Assembly (NCBI GenBank): GCA_902594875.1
Contig: CACJNU010000007.1
Location: forward strand, 1-64,000
DNA: 64,000 nt
Source of the DNA: an uncultured Prochlorococcus sp.
GTDB lineage: Bacteria > Cyanobacteriota > Cyanobacteriia > PCC-6307 > Cyanobiaceae
Reading direction: 5' to 3'
Below the pieces are notes generated by a model. It was not told the origin of the DNA, did no database searches, and worked only from the letters and a program-made list of their open reading frames with translations. The translations under genes were made by a program, and so were the position numbers. Below, piece by piece: positions 37,662 through 46,923 of this stretch (its first letter is position 1; every line of letters starts with the position of its first letter).

Positions 37662-37841
37662 ATGACTCCATTTAGACCAACTTCATATGATCGCCCTGGA
37701 GAACAAATATCAACTACTCCTTCTGGATTAAAAGTAACTTCTGCAAAGAGATTAATGGTGGAATCAATGGTAAGAATGATACAAAAAGCAGAAAATCATT
37801 CCGTAGAAGATAAACTTGACGAAGAATCTAACAATAATTAA
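37662..37841 (+). CDS. Small protein overlapping the CpeS-type lyase gene (59 aa)
   Basis: The ATG at 37662 opens a 59-residue soluble protein: an N-terminal polar segment with [20 protein letters not shown], a basic helix ([25 protein letters not shown]), and an acidic end. It is too short for common cut-offs. Its last 26 bases overlap the TTG start of the lyase gene in another frame, suggesting translational coupling. The balanced composition supports coding. Function unknown; a partner or regulator of the lyase is only inference. Confidence 0.6.
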   Translation: MTPFRPTSYDRPGEQISTTPSGLKVTSAKRLMVESMVRMIQKAENHSVEDKLDEESNNN

Positions 37842-38367
37842 TCAATTCATTGATAAAAGTATAGGAGAGTGGAAATCTATTAGAAGTACCCATACTTTAG
37901 CTTTTCAGGAATTTGAAAACTCAACTAGTAAAATATATATAAAACATATCAACAAAAAAAATAAAAAAGTCGTTGAAATATATAAAAATTATAAATTTAG
38001 TTTAAACCTAGAGAGCATAGCAATTTCTATAAACTGGCAAGCTAGCAGTGATTGGGACAATGAGGATATCCTTGAGGGAGATGAAACCATTCTGATTTTT
38101 TTACCCAAAAATGAAAATTCAGGAATTGTTTTAAGAAATAAAGGTTATTCAGAATCCTTCATTGCATCATCTAATTATTTTGTTGATGAACAAAATAATT
38201 TACACATAAAAACTATTTACAAATCAACAGTTTCCGAAGAAAGAATTTCCTTTTTATCCACTCATGTAAGATCCAGATTTTCTATTATTAGAAATCTGGA
38301 GAATAACTCAGTTATACAGACGTCCCATACTTCAGAGATAAGGAATTTAGCTAGTTTAAAAGATTAA
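37816..38367 (+). CDS. cpeS: CpeS/CpcS-type phycobiliprotein chromophore lyase
   Basis: Attaches phycoerythrobilin or a related bilin to cysteine of a phycobiliprotein. The 183-residue protein begins at TTG (37816). [32 protein letters not shown] matches the CpcS/CpeS lipocalin opening (FxxxSxGxWxSxRSxHxLAFxxxE). The fold continues through [29 protein letters not shown] and the C-terminal [23 protein letters not shown]. The neighbour on the opposite strand is the beta-phycoerythrin gene, its probable substrate. The two 3' ends overlap by 17 bases. This pairing with a phycobiliprotein relic is known in high-light Prochlorococcus. Confidence 0.88.
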   Translation: MTKNLTIINQFIDKSIGEWKSIRSTHTLAFQEFENSTSKIYIKHINKKNKKVVEIYKNYKFSLNLESIAISINWQASSDWDNEDILEGDETILIFLPKNENSGIVLRNKGYSESFIASSNYFVDEQNNLHIKTIYKSTVSEERISFLSTHVRSRFSIIRNLENNSVIQTSHTSEIRNLASLKD

Positions 38368-38863
38368 TTATCCTTTCAAATTGAAACTCTGTTTCAGATA
38401 TTAATTTTGGAAGAAAGCCTTTATTTCCACGCATATTATTAACTGTTGAATTCAAATCATAGATAGTTGCATCTCGCATTAATTCAAAAACCCTTCTTGC
38501 ATTTCTTAAAGGTACACCAAGAGCAAGATAAGTATTTTTAAGATCCTTCAAACAACTTTTTTCTAAAACTGATTCGTCATTAGAAATTAAAAGATAAGCA
38601 ACAATCCTTAGAATTATTTCTCCATCTCTTAAACAAACGGACATCTTGTTAGTTGTATTTAAAGATATTTTTGAATTAAGTGAATCTTGAGTTTCGCAAA
38701 TCATTGCAGTTACAGCGTCTGCTGCGATTGCATGTGAATTATTGGTTATTGAGGTTATTGCATCTAATCTTGAGTTTGCAGTATTAATAAATTCTTTTAT
38801 ATTGCTTAAATCATTTAATTTCTTATCGGCTGACATTAGTGGATTATTCTTTGAAACTGACAT
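38351..38863 (-). CDS. cpeB: Degenerate phycoerythrin beta subunit (CpeB)
   Basis: A 170-residue phycobiliprotein-fold subunit. The segments [37 protein letters not shown] and [21 protein letters not shown] align with canonical beta-phycoerythrin. Cys77 in [10 protein letters not shown] corresponds to the chromophore site near Cys82. Cys56 corresponds to one of the doubly linked pair, but the other (Cys50) and the C-terminal Cys165 site are lost, by my manual comparison. No alpha subunit or linker occurs here. In high-light Prochlorococcus the protein binds little pigment, so a sensory role has been proposed. Overlaps cpeS at the 3' end. Confidence 0.9.
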   Translation of the reverse strand: MSVSKNNPLMSADKKLNDLSNIKEFINTANSRLDAITSITNNSHAIAADAVTAMICETQDSLNSKISLNTTNKMSVCLRDGEIILRIVAYLLISNDESVLEKSCLKDLKNTYLALGVPLRNARRVFELMRDATIYDLNSTVNNMRGNKGFLPKLISETEFQFERIINLLN

Positions 38864-39041
38864 TCCTGTGGTAAAAAATTGAAGATCGAACTTAAGAATA
38901 ATACAAAGCTAGTAAAAACAATACAATTTCAAACTTAACGCAACGCTTCTTAATTAATAACTTCATTCCAAAGTGATAGTTGAAATAATTCAAATAAAAA
39001 ATTTTTTTCCGCTAATATAAAACTACATTTTTAATAAAGTT

Positions 39042-39248
39042 TTGGATCAAAAGGATTTAAAATTATCAAAGAAACTTATTTCCTCATATAAAAAAAGATT
39101 GGAAAAAGAAATTCTAGACAGAAGTATGAAATTAAGGATGCCTCAAAATAAATTTGAAGAAATAATTAATAACAATAATGAACTTATCAATCTAAAAAAA
39201 ACATTAGAAGATCTAGAAACGGAATCTGAATCTCATAGTAAAGTCTGA
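39042..39248 (+). CDS. Small coiled-coil protein upstream of the helicase (68 aa)
   Basis: The TTG at 39042 opens 68 residues with no membrane segment. The sequence is almost entirely charged helix: KDLKLSKKLISSYKKRLEKEILDRSMKLRM, then NNNNELINLKKTLEDLETESESHSKV, with heptad-like Leu/Ile spacing. It looks like a short coiled coil. It ends 22 bases before the GTG start of the helicase gene, so the two are likely co-transcribed. Absence of ATG makes the start uncertain. Family not recognised. Confidence 0.5.
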   Translation: MDQKDLKLSKKLISSYKKRLEKEILDRSMKLRMPQNKFEEIINNNNELINLKKTLEDLETESESHSKV

Positions 39249-39270
39249 TTTTTGAAAAACCCTTCCAAAA

Positions 39271-41679
39271 GTGCCTCAAACCAACAATTTCCTTTTTAAG
39301 TCCCTAAACAATCAACAACTTCAAGCAGTAAAACATGTTTATGGACCACTATTAGTTGTAGCTGGTGCAGGTAGCGGAAAAACTAAGGCTCTTACTCACA
39401 GAATTGCAAACCTTATTGAGGGTAACTCTATAGATCCCTATAACATTCTCGCAGTCACTTTCACTAACAAAGCTGCCAAAGAAATGAAAGCAAGATTAGA
39501 GGTTCTTCTAGCCCAAGAATTAGCTTTTAATCAATTTGGTCAACCTTGGACAACTCTCAAAGAAATTGATCAAAATCAATTAAGAACAAACGTTCACCAA
39601 GAGAGGCTTCAGAACCTTTGGATCGGTACTTTCCATTCTTTATTTTCAAGACTTCTGAGATACGATATTGAAAAATATACTGATCCAGAAGGCCTTAAAT
39701 GGACAAGGCAATTTTCAATTTACGATGAAACAGATTCCCAAACATTAGTCAAAGAAATTATCAGTCAAGATATGAATCTTGACCCAAAAAGATATGATCC
39801 TAAAAAGATTAAAAGACTAATAAGTACCGCTAAAAATCAATGCCTAACTTCGAATGATCTTTTAGAAAAAGCAGAAAATAATTTTGATAAAACAGTTGCA
39901 GAAGCCTATAAGAGATATAGAATTTCGCTTTCAAAAAATAATTCTTTAGACTTTGATGATCTTCTACTTTTGCCCGTTTTCTTATTGAGGCAAAATGAAA
40001 TAGTCAGAGATTACTGGCACAAAAGATTTAAACATATTTTGGTTGACGAATATCAAGATACAAACAGGACACAATATGAACTTATAAAATTAATTACTGC
40101 TGGAAATACTGAACCAAAAAAATTCTTTAGTTGGGAAGATCGGTCAATTTTTGTAGTTGGGGATGCTGATCAGAGTATTTATAGTTTCAGAGCAGCTGAT
40201 TTCAGAATTTTAATTGGCTTTCAAGAAGATTTTAAAACTTCAATCAACGACGATACAAAATCATCTTTAATTAAATTAGAAGAAAATTATAGGTCATCTT
40301 CTAATATCCTTGATGCTGCAAATTCACTAATTGAAAATAACTCTGAAAGAATTGACAAAGTTTTAAAGGCTACTAAAGAAAAAGGGGAACTTTTAACGTT
40401 ACTCAGTTGTGATGATGAAATTTCCGAGGCAGAAGCAATTACCAATAAAATAAAATCACTCAATAACCATAATCAAAATCCAATTTGGAAAAATTTTGCA
40501 ATTTTGTATCGAACCAGAGCTCAGTCAAGAGTATTAGAAGAGTCTCTTGTAAGGTGGCGCATTCCTTATACAATTTTTGGAGGATTGCGTTTTTATGATA
40601 GAAGAGAAATTAAAGATGCAATAGCATATTTAAAAGTTCTAGTTAATTCTTCAGATAACGTTAGTCTTTTAAGAATCATAAATGTTCCTCGGAGAGGGAT
40701 TGGTAAGACTACTATTCAAAAACTTAATGAACTATCTAATAGGTTAAATATCCCATTATGGGAGGTTCTTAATGATAAGCAAAGTCTTGAAGAAACAATA
40801 GGCCGATCATCAAAAGGAATTAATAAATTTACTCAAGTCATGAATGATTTACTTTGTTATCTTGAAAATTCAGGACCTGCTCAACTATTACAACTAATCT
40901 TAGAAAAAAGTGGTTATTTAAGTGACTTGCTCTCTAGTGGGACTGAGGAATCTGAAGATAGAAGAAATAACCTACAAGAACTAATTAATGCAGCTACTCA
41001 ATATGAAGAAGAAACAGAAAGTGGAGATGTAGAGGGATTTCTTTCTACAGCAGCCTTAACAACTGATAATGATACGAAGAAAAATAATCCCAACTCTGTA
41101 ACTCTCATGACTCTGCATAATAGTAAAGGTTTAGAATTTCAAAATGTTTTTATCACTGGACTAGAACAAGGTCTCTTCCCCAGCCATAGATCAATAGATA
41201 CTCCCTCACTTCTTGAAGAGGAAAGAAGATTATGCTATGTAGGTATTACTAGAGCTCAAGAAAGAGTTTTCTTAAGTCATGCCAGAGAAAGAAGATTATG
41301 GGGTGGAATGCGCGAAGCAACAATTCCTTCAATATTTCTTTCTGAAATACCTGAAGATTTAATGGATGGAGAGTTACCACAAACTGGTGGTGCTTCAATT
41401 AGAAGAGATTGGCATCTTGATCGTTTAACTAGAGTCGATCGAAACAATCCAAATGAATTTGTTAACAAACCAATAAATGCAGTAAGGAAATTATATTCAG
41501 GTCCCAGTAAAGGGAAAAGCTGGATAGTTGGAGATAAGCTAATTCACTCAAAGTTTGGGAAAGGTGAAATCATACATATTTTTGGGACTGGGGAAAAAAT
41601 ATCTTTAGCCGTAAAATTTGGTAATAAAGGAAGTAAAATTCTAGATCCCAGATTAGCGCCAATTCGTTATGTAAGTTAA
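39271..41679 (+). CDS. uvrD: UvrD/PcrA-type superfamily 1 DNA helicase
   Basis: A 3'-5' helicase for nucleotide excision repair, mismatch repair and replication-fork rescue. The GTG at 39271 starts an 802-residue protein with all SF1A motifs: NNQQLQAVKHVYGPLLVVAGAGSGKTKAL (Q and I), FTNKAAKEMKARL (Ia), ILVDEYQDTNRTQYELI (II), VGDADQSIYSFRAADF (III), LEENYRSSSNIL (IV), VTLMTLHNSKGLEF (V) and RRLCYVGITRAQERVFLSHA (VI). The C-terminal domain has a conserved GDKLIHSKFGKGEIIHIFGTG Tudor-like end, as in PcrA. It is followed six bases later by the CCA-adding-type enzyme. Confidence 0.96.
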   Translation: MPQTNNFLFKSLNNQQLQAVKHVYGPLLVVAGAGSGKTKALTHRIANLIEGNSIDPYNILAVTFTNKAAKEMKARLEVLLAQELAFNQFGQPWTTLKEIDQNQLRTNVHQERLQNLWIGTFHSLFSRLLRYDIEKYTDPEGLKWTRQFSIYDETDSQTLVKEIISQDMNLDPKRYDPKKIKRLISTAKNQCLTSNDLLEKAENNFDKTVAEAYKRYRISLSKNNSLDFDDLLLLPVFLLRQNEIVRDYWHKRFKHILVDEYQDTNRTQYELIKLITAGNTEPKKFFSWEDRSIFVVGDADQSIYSFRAADFRILIGFQEDFKTSINDDTKSSLIKLEENYRSSSNILDAANSLIENNSERIDKVLKATKEKGELLTLLSCDDEISEAEAITNKIKSLNNHNQNPIWKNFAILYRTRAQSRVLEESLVRWRIPYTIFGGLRFYDRREIKDAIAYLKVLVNSSDNVSLLRIINVPRRGIGKTTIQKLNELSNRLNIPLWEVLNDKQSLEETIGRSSKGINKFTQVMNDLLCYLENSGPAQLLQLILEKSGYLSDLLSSGTEESEDRRNNLQELINAATQYEEETESGDVEGFLSTAALTTDNDTKKNNPNSVTLMTLHNSKGLEFQNVFITGLEQGLFPSHRSIDTPSLLEEERRLCYVGITRAQERVFLSHARERRLWGGMREATIPSIFLSEIPEDLMDGELPQTGGASIRRDWHLDRLTRVDRNNPNEFVNKPINAVRKLYSGPSKGKSWIVGDKLIHSKFGKGEIIHIFGTGEKISLAVKFGNKGSKILDPRLAPIRYVS

Positions 41680-41684
41680 AACTC

Positions 41685-42932
41685 ATGAACGATATCTCTG
41701 ATTACATCCAAGGGGAATTAATCAAAACTCCATTTAATCTATATAACCTAATTGCTAAATACATAGAATCTAATAACAATACTAAAGTGGCTTTTGTTGG
41801 CGGTTATTTAAGAGATTTATTAATTAGTAAATTTCACAAAAAATCGTTTTCTAAACCTGTGGATATTGATCTTGTTATTGAAGGATCCTCTATTTCTCTT
41901 GCAAAATTTATAAAAAAAAATATTGTAAATGTAGATTTATGCTTAATCAAGGAATTTAATTTATACAACACTGTAGAAATAAATATAAATGACTATAAAA
42001 TTGATATTGCTTCAGCAAGAAAAGAAATTTATTCTGCTCCAGGCTTAAATCCCACAGTAAATAAAAGTACTATTGAGGAGGATCTTAAGAGGAGAGATTT
42101 CACTATAAATTCAATAGCCTTCGAGGTCTCGACAAGGAAAATTTATGATCTTTATGGAGGAATTTCTGATATTAAAAATAAAAGATTGAACTTACTTCAC
42201 AGTAATAGTATTTCAGATGATCCAAGTAGATTAATTAGATGTGCAAAATATGCTTCAAGGTTAGATTTTAATATTTCAAATAATTCCCTCAAACAATCTC
42301 AAGAAACAGTTAGACAATGGCCATGGAAAAGTTCAGAAACTCATCAGAAATTGATTTACCCTCCTGCACTAGGCATAAGAATGAGGATGGAACTAGCTGA
42401 AATATGCAAACACGATAATTTGACTAATGTAATTTCGACAATTCATAAATGGGAAGTTATGTCAATCTTAAATGCAAATATCAAGGTCGATAAAAGGTTT
42501 TTAAGAGGACTAAATTGGATTAAGAAGTTAAAGGGAAATCATATGCTTTACTTATTAAAAGATTCAGAAGATCTAGAAAAAGCATGCCAAAGATTTTTGG
42601 TAAATAATAGTGAGATAAAAATATTAGAAGATTATTTAAATATCAAAAAGATATTAAAAACAAACCAAATAAATTTCAATCATTTTTCTCCATCAAATTG
42701 GACAGAATTTATTGAGGACAGAAACCTTAATGATGAGACAGTCAAATTATTAATTTGTGATGGAGGACCATACTGGCGTAAATTGTTTAAGTGGTTATTT
42801 ATTTATAAATTCATAAAATCAAAAAAAGATGGGGAAAAATTAAAAAAAGAAGGATGGGACCCAGGAAAGGAGATGGGAAAGGAAATCAAAAGATTAAGAT
42901 ATTTGGAAATTGACAAATTAAATAGAAATTAA
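41685..42932 (+). CDS. tRNA nucleotidyltransferase / poly(A) polymerase family
   Basis: A 415-residue class II nucleotidyltransferase. The head domain has KVAFVGGYLRDLLI, the catalytic DIDLVIEGSS with two Asp, DYKIDIASARKEIYSAPG, and EEDLKRRDFTINSIAFEVSTRKIYDLYGG. The neck has DDPSRLIRCAKYASRLDF. It adds CCA to tRNA 3' ends, or in some cyanobacteria only the A or CC part; the sequence alone does not settle which. Normal length for the family. It is coupled to the helicase gene. The stop abuts the SelD fusion gene stop (convergent). Confidence 0.9.
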   Translation: MNDISDYIQGELIKTPFNLYNLIAKYIESNNNTKVAFVGGYLRDLLISKFHKKSFSKPVDIDLVIEGSSISLAKFIKKNIVNVDLCLIKEFNLYNTVEININDYKIDIASARKEIYSAPGLNPTVNKSTIEEDLKRRDFTINSIAFEVSTRKIYDLYGGISDIKNKRLNLLHSNSISDDPSRLIRCAKYASRLDFNISNNSLKQSQETVRQWPWKSSETHQKLIYPPALGIRMRMELAEICKHDNLTNVISTIHKWEVMSILNANIKVDKRFLRGLNWIKKLKGNHMLYLLKDSEDLEKACQRFLVNNSEIKILEDYLNIKKILKTNQINFNHFSPSNWTEFIEDRNLNDETVKLLICDGGPYWRKLFKWLFIYKFIKSKKDGEKLKKEGWDPGKEMGKEIKRLRYLEIDKLNRN

Positions 42933-45104
42933 TTACATTTTTACAACCTCTCCAACCTTGTACCATTTATCCTTTAAAACATTTTCATATTTACGATTGC
43001 AACTAATCAACAAGGGTCCACATGTTTGAGGATCTAAAAGTAATGATATTCTCTCGTTAAAAGTCTCTTGATCTAATAAATTTTCGTTTAAAAAATTAAT
43101 TATTCTTTTTTGCTTATTTAATTTATTAATTTTGTCAAAAATTTCTTTATTAGATTCAAAGAAACTGCTTTTAACATCTTTTCTTATTAAATCAAATACT
43201 CCAGGATAAGCTTTAAATGCAAATAAATCTAATAAAACTTTTAGTGGCTCAAGATTATTACTTTGCCTATATAAATTAGATGATTCAACCATTTCTTTAA
43301 GATGTCCAATAAATCCATATCCAGTAATATCAGTCGCAGCATTGACTAATGATTCTTTAAATTGATTTTGAAAAAGATAAATTTCATCAATCAAATATTG
43401 CTGACTCTTTACTAAATTATTAATTACTTCAGAAGAACTACCTAGAGTATTAATATTTTGCATTTGACCCGCAAAGTAAATCCCAACACCTAGAGGTCTA
43501 GACATCATGAGAATATCTCCAACATTCATTCCTGTTTTAAGCCATGGTTTTGCTCCATTTTTTAAAATCCCTTGAACTGTTAAAGAAATATCTATTCCTA
43601 ATGAATAAGGTTTATTTACTAAACTTCTTGCCTCGAAAGTATGGCCTCCAAGTAATTCACCTCCATGATCCTCGACTGTTGATTTAATACCTTGAAGTGA
43701 TTGAGAAAAGAGATAACTCTGAAATTCCCTTTCAACTTTTGGTAATGAAATTAAAGCCTGCGCGGATGAAAGTTTTGCTCCGCATGCCCACAAATCTGAG
43801 CAAGCATGCAAAGTTGTAATTTTTGCATTAAGCCAAGGGTCACTTACCAAAGCAGGAAATCCATCTACACTTTGCAAGATAATATCTTGACCATTTTTGT
43901 ATATCTCAACTGAATCTTCAGGTGATGAGGCAAAAGAATTTAAATTAGAATTTATTAATGATTTATTCAAAACAACCTGAGGGATCTTAGCTGCACATCC
44001 TCTACAATCATTCAATGAAATATTTTTTTTACTACTTTTCATAATTAGCCTTTTTGATCTGAACTTTTTAATAAAGTTGAAATCAATTTTATGCTTTAAA
44101 ATCCAAAAAATAAAAGAAGGGCCGAAAACAAAATTGTGATAAATAGCAAAAGCCTTTGGATGATGGCTTGGAAATATATTTACTATTTGCAATCCGATCT
44201 TTTGAGGCAACCACTTTTTTAATGATCTCCCTTCTATATCTTTTTTTAGATTTTGTACTAATGTATTTACAACTTTTAATGCAAAAACTCCCGATGCTGG
44301 TCTTTTTGCTGAACCTACAACTGCGCAATCACCTACAGCAAAGATTCCAGAGAAACTTTTTATTTGCAAATTCTGATTTGTAATTATTCTGCCATAAGAA
44401 TCCGAATCTAATATTTTTTTTTGTGCCCATAACGGAGATGAATTTCCAGTACACAAAAGAATCTTGCCATAATCAAAATTAAGTTTTTCAACTATATCAA
44501 TATTGGAATTCCGTAAACTTTTTAGAATTGCATTATTAATTTTTCTTGAATCACATAATAGTTTTAAAGGTCTATTTCCCCATCTTTTTCTCAAAGCATA
44601 TGATACTTCAATTGCAGCAAGGCCGCTCCCAACAATTACAAATGGAAGTTCATCTACTGAGTCAAAAATGTCCTCTTTTAGTATTGAGTCATAAGCCCTT
44701 AAAAAAGGTTTAATTGAAAAAGCATTTCGATTTTTAACAAGAGATTCAAATTCTTTTGGAATTATTGTTTGACTTCCATAATTAAGCACCAATTTCGAAT
44801 AATTAACTGAAGGTCTATTACTTAAAACAATTTTCTTTAAATTGAAATCAATATCCTTCACTTCTTCTTCTATAAAAGATACTTTTGCATTTTTTGCTAA
44901 AGATTTTATATCAATTAAGCTTTCTTCTAAAGTGATTGATTTAGAAATCACCGATGGGAATATCGCCGAATAAACCAAATGAGAATCTCTAGATATAATT
45001 GAAACAGGAATTTCTGGCATTAATTTCGGAAACATTAACCATTTCTTCAATAAAGAAACATTTGAGTGTCCTCCTCCAATTAGTACCAGATGATTAAAAG
45101 TCAT
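42933..45104 (-). CDS. selD: NADH dehydrogenase-like flavoprotein fused to selenide, water dikinase
   Basis: A 723-residue two-domain protein. Residues 1-354 are an FAD-binding pyridine nucleotide oxidoreductase (LVLIGGGHSNVSLLKKW, VIVGSGLAAIEVSYALRKRW, FAVGDCAVVGSAKRPASGVFALK). From about 355 on is SelD, with catalytic Cys370 and Lys373 in RGCAAKIPQVVL, DPWLNAKITTLHACSDLWACGA, GGELLGGHTFEARSL and TDITGYGFIGHL. SelD makes selenophosphate from selenide and ATP. The Cys version needs no selenocysteine. The fusion to a type-II NADH dehydrogenase-like domain is known from other bacteria and some algae; why it is kept here is unclear. Confidence 0.93.
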   Translation of the reverse strand: MTFNHLVLIGGGHSNVSLLKKWLMFPKLMPEIPVSIISRDSHLVYSAIFPSVISKSITLEESLIDIKSLAKNAKVSFIEEEVKDIDFNLKKIVLSNRPSVNYSKLVLNYGSQTIIPKEFESLVKNRNAFSIKPFLRAYDSILKEDIFDSVDELPFVIVGSGLAAIEVSYALRKRWGNRPLKLLCDSRKINNAILKSLRNSNIDIVEKLNFDYGKILLCTGNSSPLWAQKKILDSDSYGRIITNQNLQIKSFSGIFAVGDCAVVGSAKRPASGVFALKVVNTLVQNLKKDIEGRSLKKWLPQKIGLQIVNIFPSHHPKAFAIYHNFVFGPSFIFWILKHKIDFNFIKKFRSKRLIMKSSKKNISLNDCRGCAAKIPQVVLNKSLINSNLNSFASSPEDSVEIYKNGQDIILQSVDGFPALVSDPWLNAKITTLHACSDLWACGAKLSSAQALISLPKVEREFQSYLFSQSLQGIKSTVEDHGGELLGGHTFEARSLVNKPYSLGIDISLTVQGILKNGAKPWLKTGMNVGDILMMSRPLGVGIYFAGQMQNINTLGSSSEVINNLVKSQQYLIDEIYLFQNQFKESLVNAATDITGYGFIGHLKEMVESSNLYRQSNNLEPLKVLLDLFAFKAYPGVFDLIRKDVKSSFFESNKEIFDKINKLNKQKRIINFLNENLLDQETFNERISLLLDPQTCGPLLISCNRKYENVLKDKWYKVGEVVKM

Positions 45105-45114
45105 TTACTTCACT

Positions 45115-46008
45115 ATGAATAAGGAACATTTATTACCAATTGAAAAATCAAGATTAGGAGTGATTGGTGGAAGTGGATTTTATTCAATGGATCAAATAGA
45201 GTATTTAAGAGAACTAGAAATCAATACTCCCTATGGTAAACCTTCTGATTCAATAAAAGTATATAATCTTGGAAACCTAGAGATAGCATTCATTCCTAGA
45301 CATGGCAGAACACATAGTTTAAATCCTTCTGAAATCCCTTACAAAGCAAATATTTGGGCTCTAAGATCAATAGGTGTAAGATGGATTATTGCTCCATCAG
45401 CAGTTGGTTCATTACAAGAACAGATAAGGCCACTTGATATAGTCATTCCAGATCAATTTATAGACCGGACAAAAAATAGACCTGCAACCTTCTTTAACGA
45501 GGGAGCTGTTGCTCACGTAACTATGGGAGATCCCTTCTGCACTAATTTATCACGTATATTAAGTGAAATCGGAGAAAAAAATATTCCTGGCGGTAGACAA
45601 TTGCATAGAGGGGGTACCTATCTAGCAATGGAAGGTCCTGCTTTCTCAACTAGAGCAGAATCTAATTTATATAGGAGTTGGGGATGTTCAATAATTGGAA
45701 TGACGAACCACACAGAAGCAAGATTAGCTAAAGAAGCTGAAATAGCTTACTCCTCCTTATCTATGGTTACTGATTATGATTGCTGGCATCAAACTCATCA
45801 AGAAGTTTCTGTAGATATGGTTTTGGATAATCTTAGATCAAATACTGAAGTGGCTAATAAAATAATATTTGAAGTAGCTAAATTAATTGAAAAAGAAAGA
45901 CCAAAAAGTAAGTCTCATTTTTCATTAAAAGATGGATTGATAACCCAAAAAGAAAATATCCCAAGCTCCACGAAAAATAAACTTAGGATATTTACTGATT
46001 CTTATTAG
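45115..46008 (+). CDS. mtnP: S-methyl-5'-thioadenosine phosphorylase
   Basis: Cleaves methylthioadenosine to adenine and methylthioribose-1-phosphate, recycling a by-product of polyamine or ethylene-type S-adenosylmethionine use. The 297-residue protein has LGVIGGSGFYSM, FIPRHGRTHSLNPSEIPYKANIWALRSIGVRWIIAPSAVGSLQ, GGTYLAMEGPAFSTRAESNLYRSWG and the conserved IIGMTNHTEARLAKEAEI. It is slightly longer than average by a Lys-rich tail. Divergent from the SelD fusion gene with 10 bases between starts. Confidence 0.95.
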   Translation: MNKEHLLPIEKSRLGVIGGSGFYSMDQIEYLRELEINTPYGKPSDSIKVYNLGNLEIAFIPRHGRTHSLNPSEIPYKANIWALRSIGVRWIIAPSAVGSLQEQIRPLDIVIPDQFIDRTKNRPATFFNEGAVAHVTMGDPFCTNLSRILSEIGEKNIPGGRQLHRGGTYLAMEGPAFSTRAESNLYRSWGCSIIGMTNHTEARLAKEAEIAYSSLSMVTDYDCWHQTHQEVSVDMVLDNLRSNTEVANKIIFEVAKLIEKERPKSKSHFSLKDGLITQKENIPSSTKNKLRIFTDSY

Positions 46009-46051
46009 GCTTATTTAATATAAGTGATTATCAGGTCAAGATAAGGGTATG

Positions 46052-46249
46052 TTAGCCTCCGGCTCCAACGCCTTGGTATGAACCATAGAAGAATATACCT
46101 AGAACAAAGATGACTGCAATTCCACCAGCTGTAGCAACAAGCCAAAGTGGAAGAGTTCCTTCAGTCCATCTTCTTTCCCATGCGACTGCTGGTCTACCGT
46201 CGGGAAGTCTATCTGGAATTCTTCCATCAGGTCCTTTTAATTTACTCAT
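46052..46249 (-). CDS. psbJ: Photosystem II protein J (PsbJ)
   Basis: A one-helix PSII subunit affecting plastoquinone exchange. 65 residues: a hydrophilic N-terminus ([20 protein letters not shown]) followed by the conserved core [37 protein letters not shown]. The N-terminal extension is Prochlorococcus-specific compared with the 39-residue PsbJ of other cyanobacteria. Last gene of the operon rubA-ycf48-psbEFLJ. Confidence 0.96.
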   Translation of the reverse strand: MSKLKGPDGRIPDRLPDGRPAVAWERRWTEGTLPLWLVATAGGIAVIFVLGIFFYGSYQGVGAGG

Positions 46250-46258
46250 AGTTTTAAT

Positions 46259-46378
46259 TTAGTTGAAAAAGTAACTGGAAAATAAAATTCCCAATACAAA
46301 GACTGATAGTAAGCCTAAATAAAGGCTTGTACGATTAAGTTCAACAGGAACTTTATTAGGGTTTTCGTTTACTTGCAT
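46259..46378 (-). CDS. psbL: Photosystem II protein L (PsbL)
   Basis: A one-helix PSII subunit near the dimer axis. The ATG at 46376-46378 gives 39 residues starting [20 protein letters not shown], with the helix [19 protein letters not shown]. This fits PsbL ([32 protein letters not shown]). A longer open frame to 46471 reads into psbF and is not a start. Nine bases separate it from psbJ. Confidence 0.97.
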
Positions 46379-46389
46379 GATAGTTAAAT

Positions 46390-46536
46390 TTATCGGGCTA
46401 CGAATTGCATAGCAGCAATAGATCCTAAAAAGAATACTGAAGGTATTGCTAGAGCGTGAACTGCTAGCCAACGGACAGTAAATATAGGATAAACGCGGAC
46501 TTCCGCAGCCTGCATTGGAGCTTGAGAATTAGTCAT
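46390..46536 (-). CDS. psbF: Cytochrome b559 beta subunit (PsbF)
   Basis: Binds the b559 heme together with PsbE. 48 residues: [20 protein letters not shown] at the start, then [28 protein letters not shown], where His in [10 protein letters not shown] is the axial ligand. Short enough to be missed by ORF finders. It starts two bases after the psbE stop and lies 11 bases before psbL. Confidence 0.97.
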
Positions 46537-46538
46537 TG

Positions 46539-46787
46539 TTATTTTGTTCTTAAATCTAATTGAGATTTAGCTTCATATCTTTGTGTTACAACAGGTGCTT
46601 TAGATTCAGATGATTGGAAATAACTATCTGGACGAGGAGTTCCGAAAGCATCGTAGGCTAAGCCTGTATATACAAATAAGAAGCCTGCTATAAAGATAGC
46701 TGGTAATGTTACTGCATGAATAATCCAGTATCTAATACTGGTGATTATTTCAAAGAATGGGCGTTCACCCGTTGAACCTGCGGCCAT
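46539..46787 (-). CDS. psbE: Cytochrome b559 alpha subunit (PsbE)
   Basis: The larger b559 subunit, required for PSII assembly. I use the ATG at 46785-46787, giving 82 residues beginning [20 protein letters not shown]; the frame is open two codons further. His in [11 protein letters not shown] is the heme axial ligand. The lumenal tail [26 protein letters not shown] is conserved. First of the psbEFLJ set, 136 bases after ycf48. Confidence 0.97.
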
Positions 46788-46923
46788 AATCACAAATGTT
46801 TACCCTATGATCTTACAGTGTAAAATCATAAGTTCGCGAAGAAATTAACAGGTTGGTTACAGACAGTTGCTAAATCTTCCAAAAATTAATTTTTTTTTTA
46901 CTATTAACCCAAGTCTTTCAAAG

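Noticed and set aside
46259-46471. 70-aa frame for psbL
   Set aside because: Its N-terminal half is the psbF frame read-through; PsbL starts at 46378.
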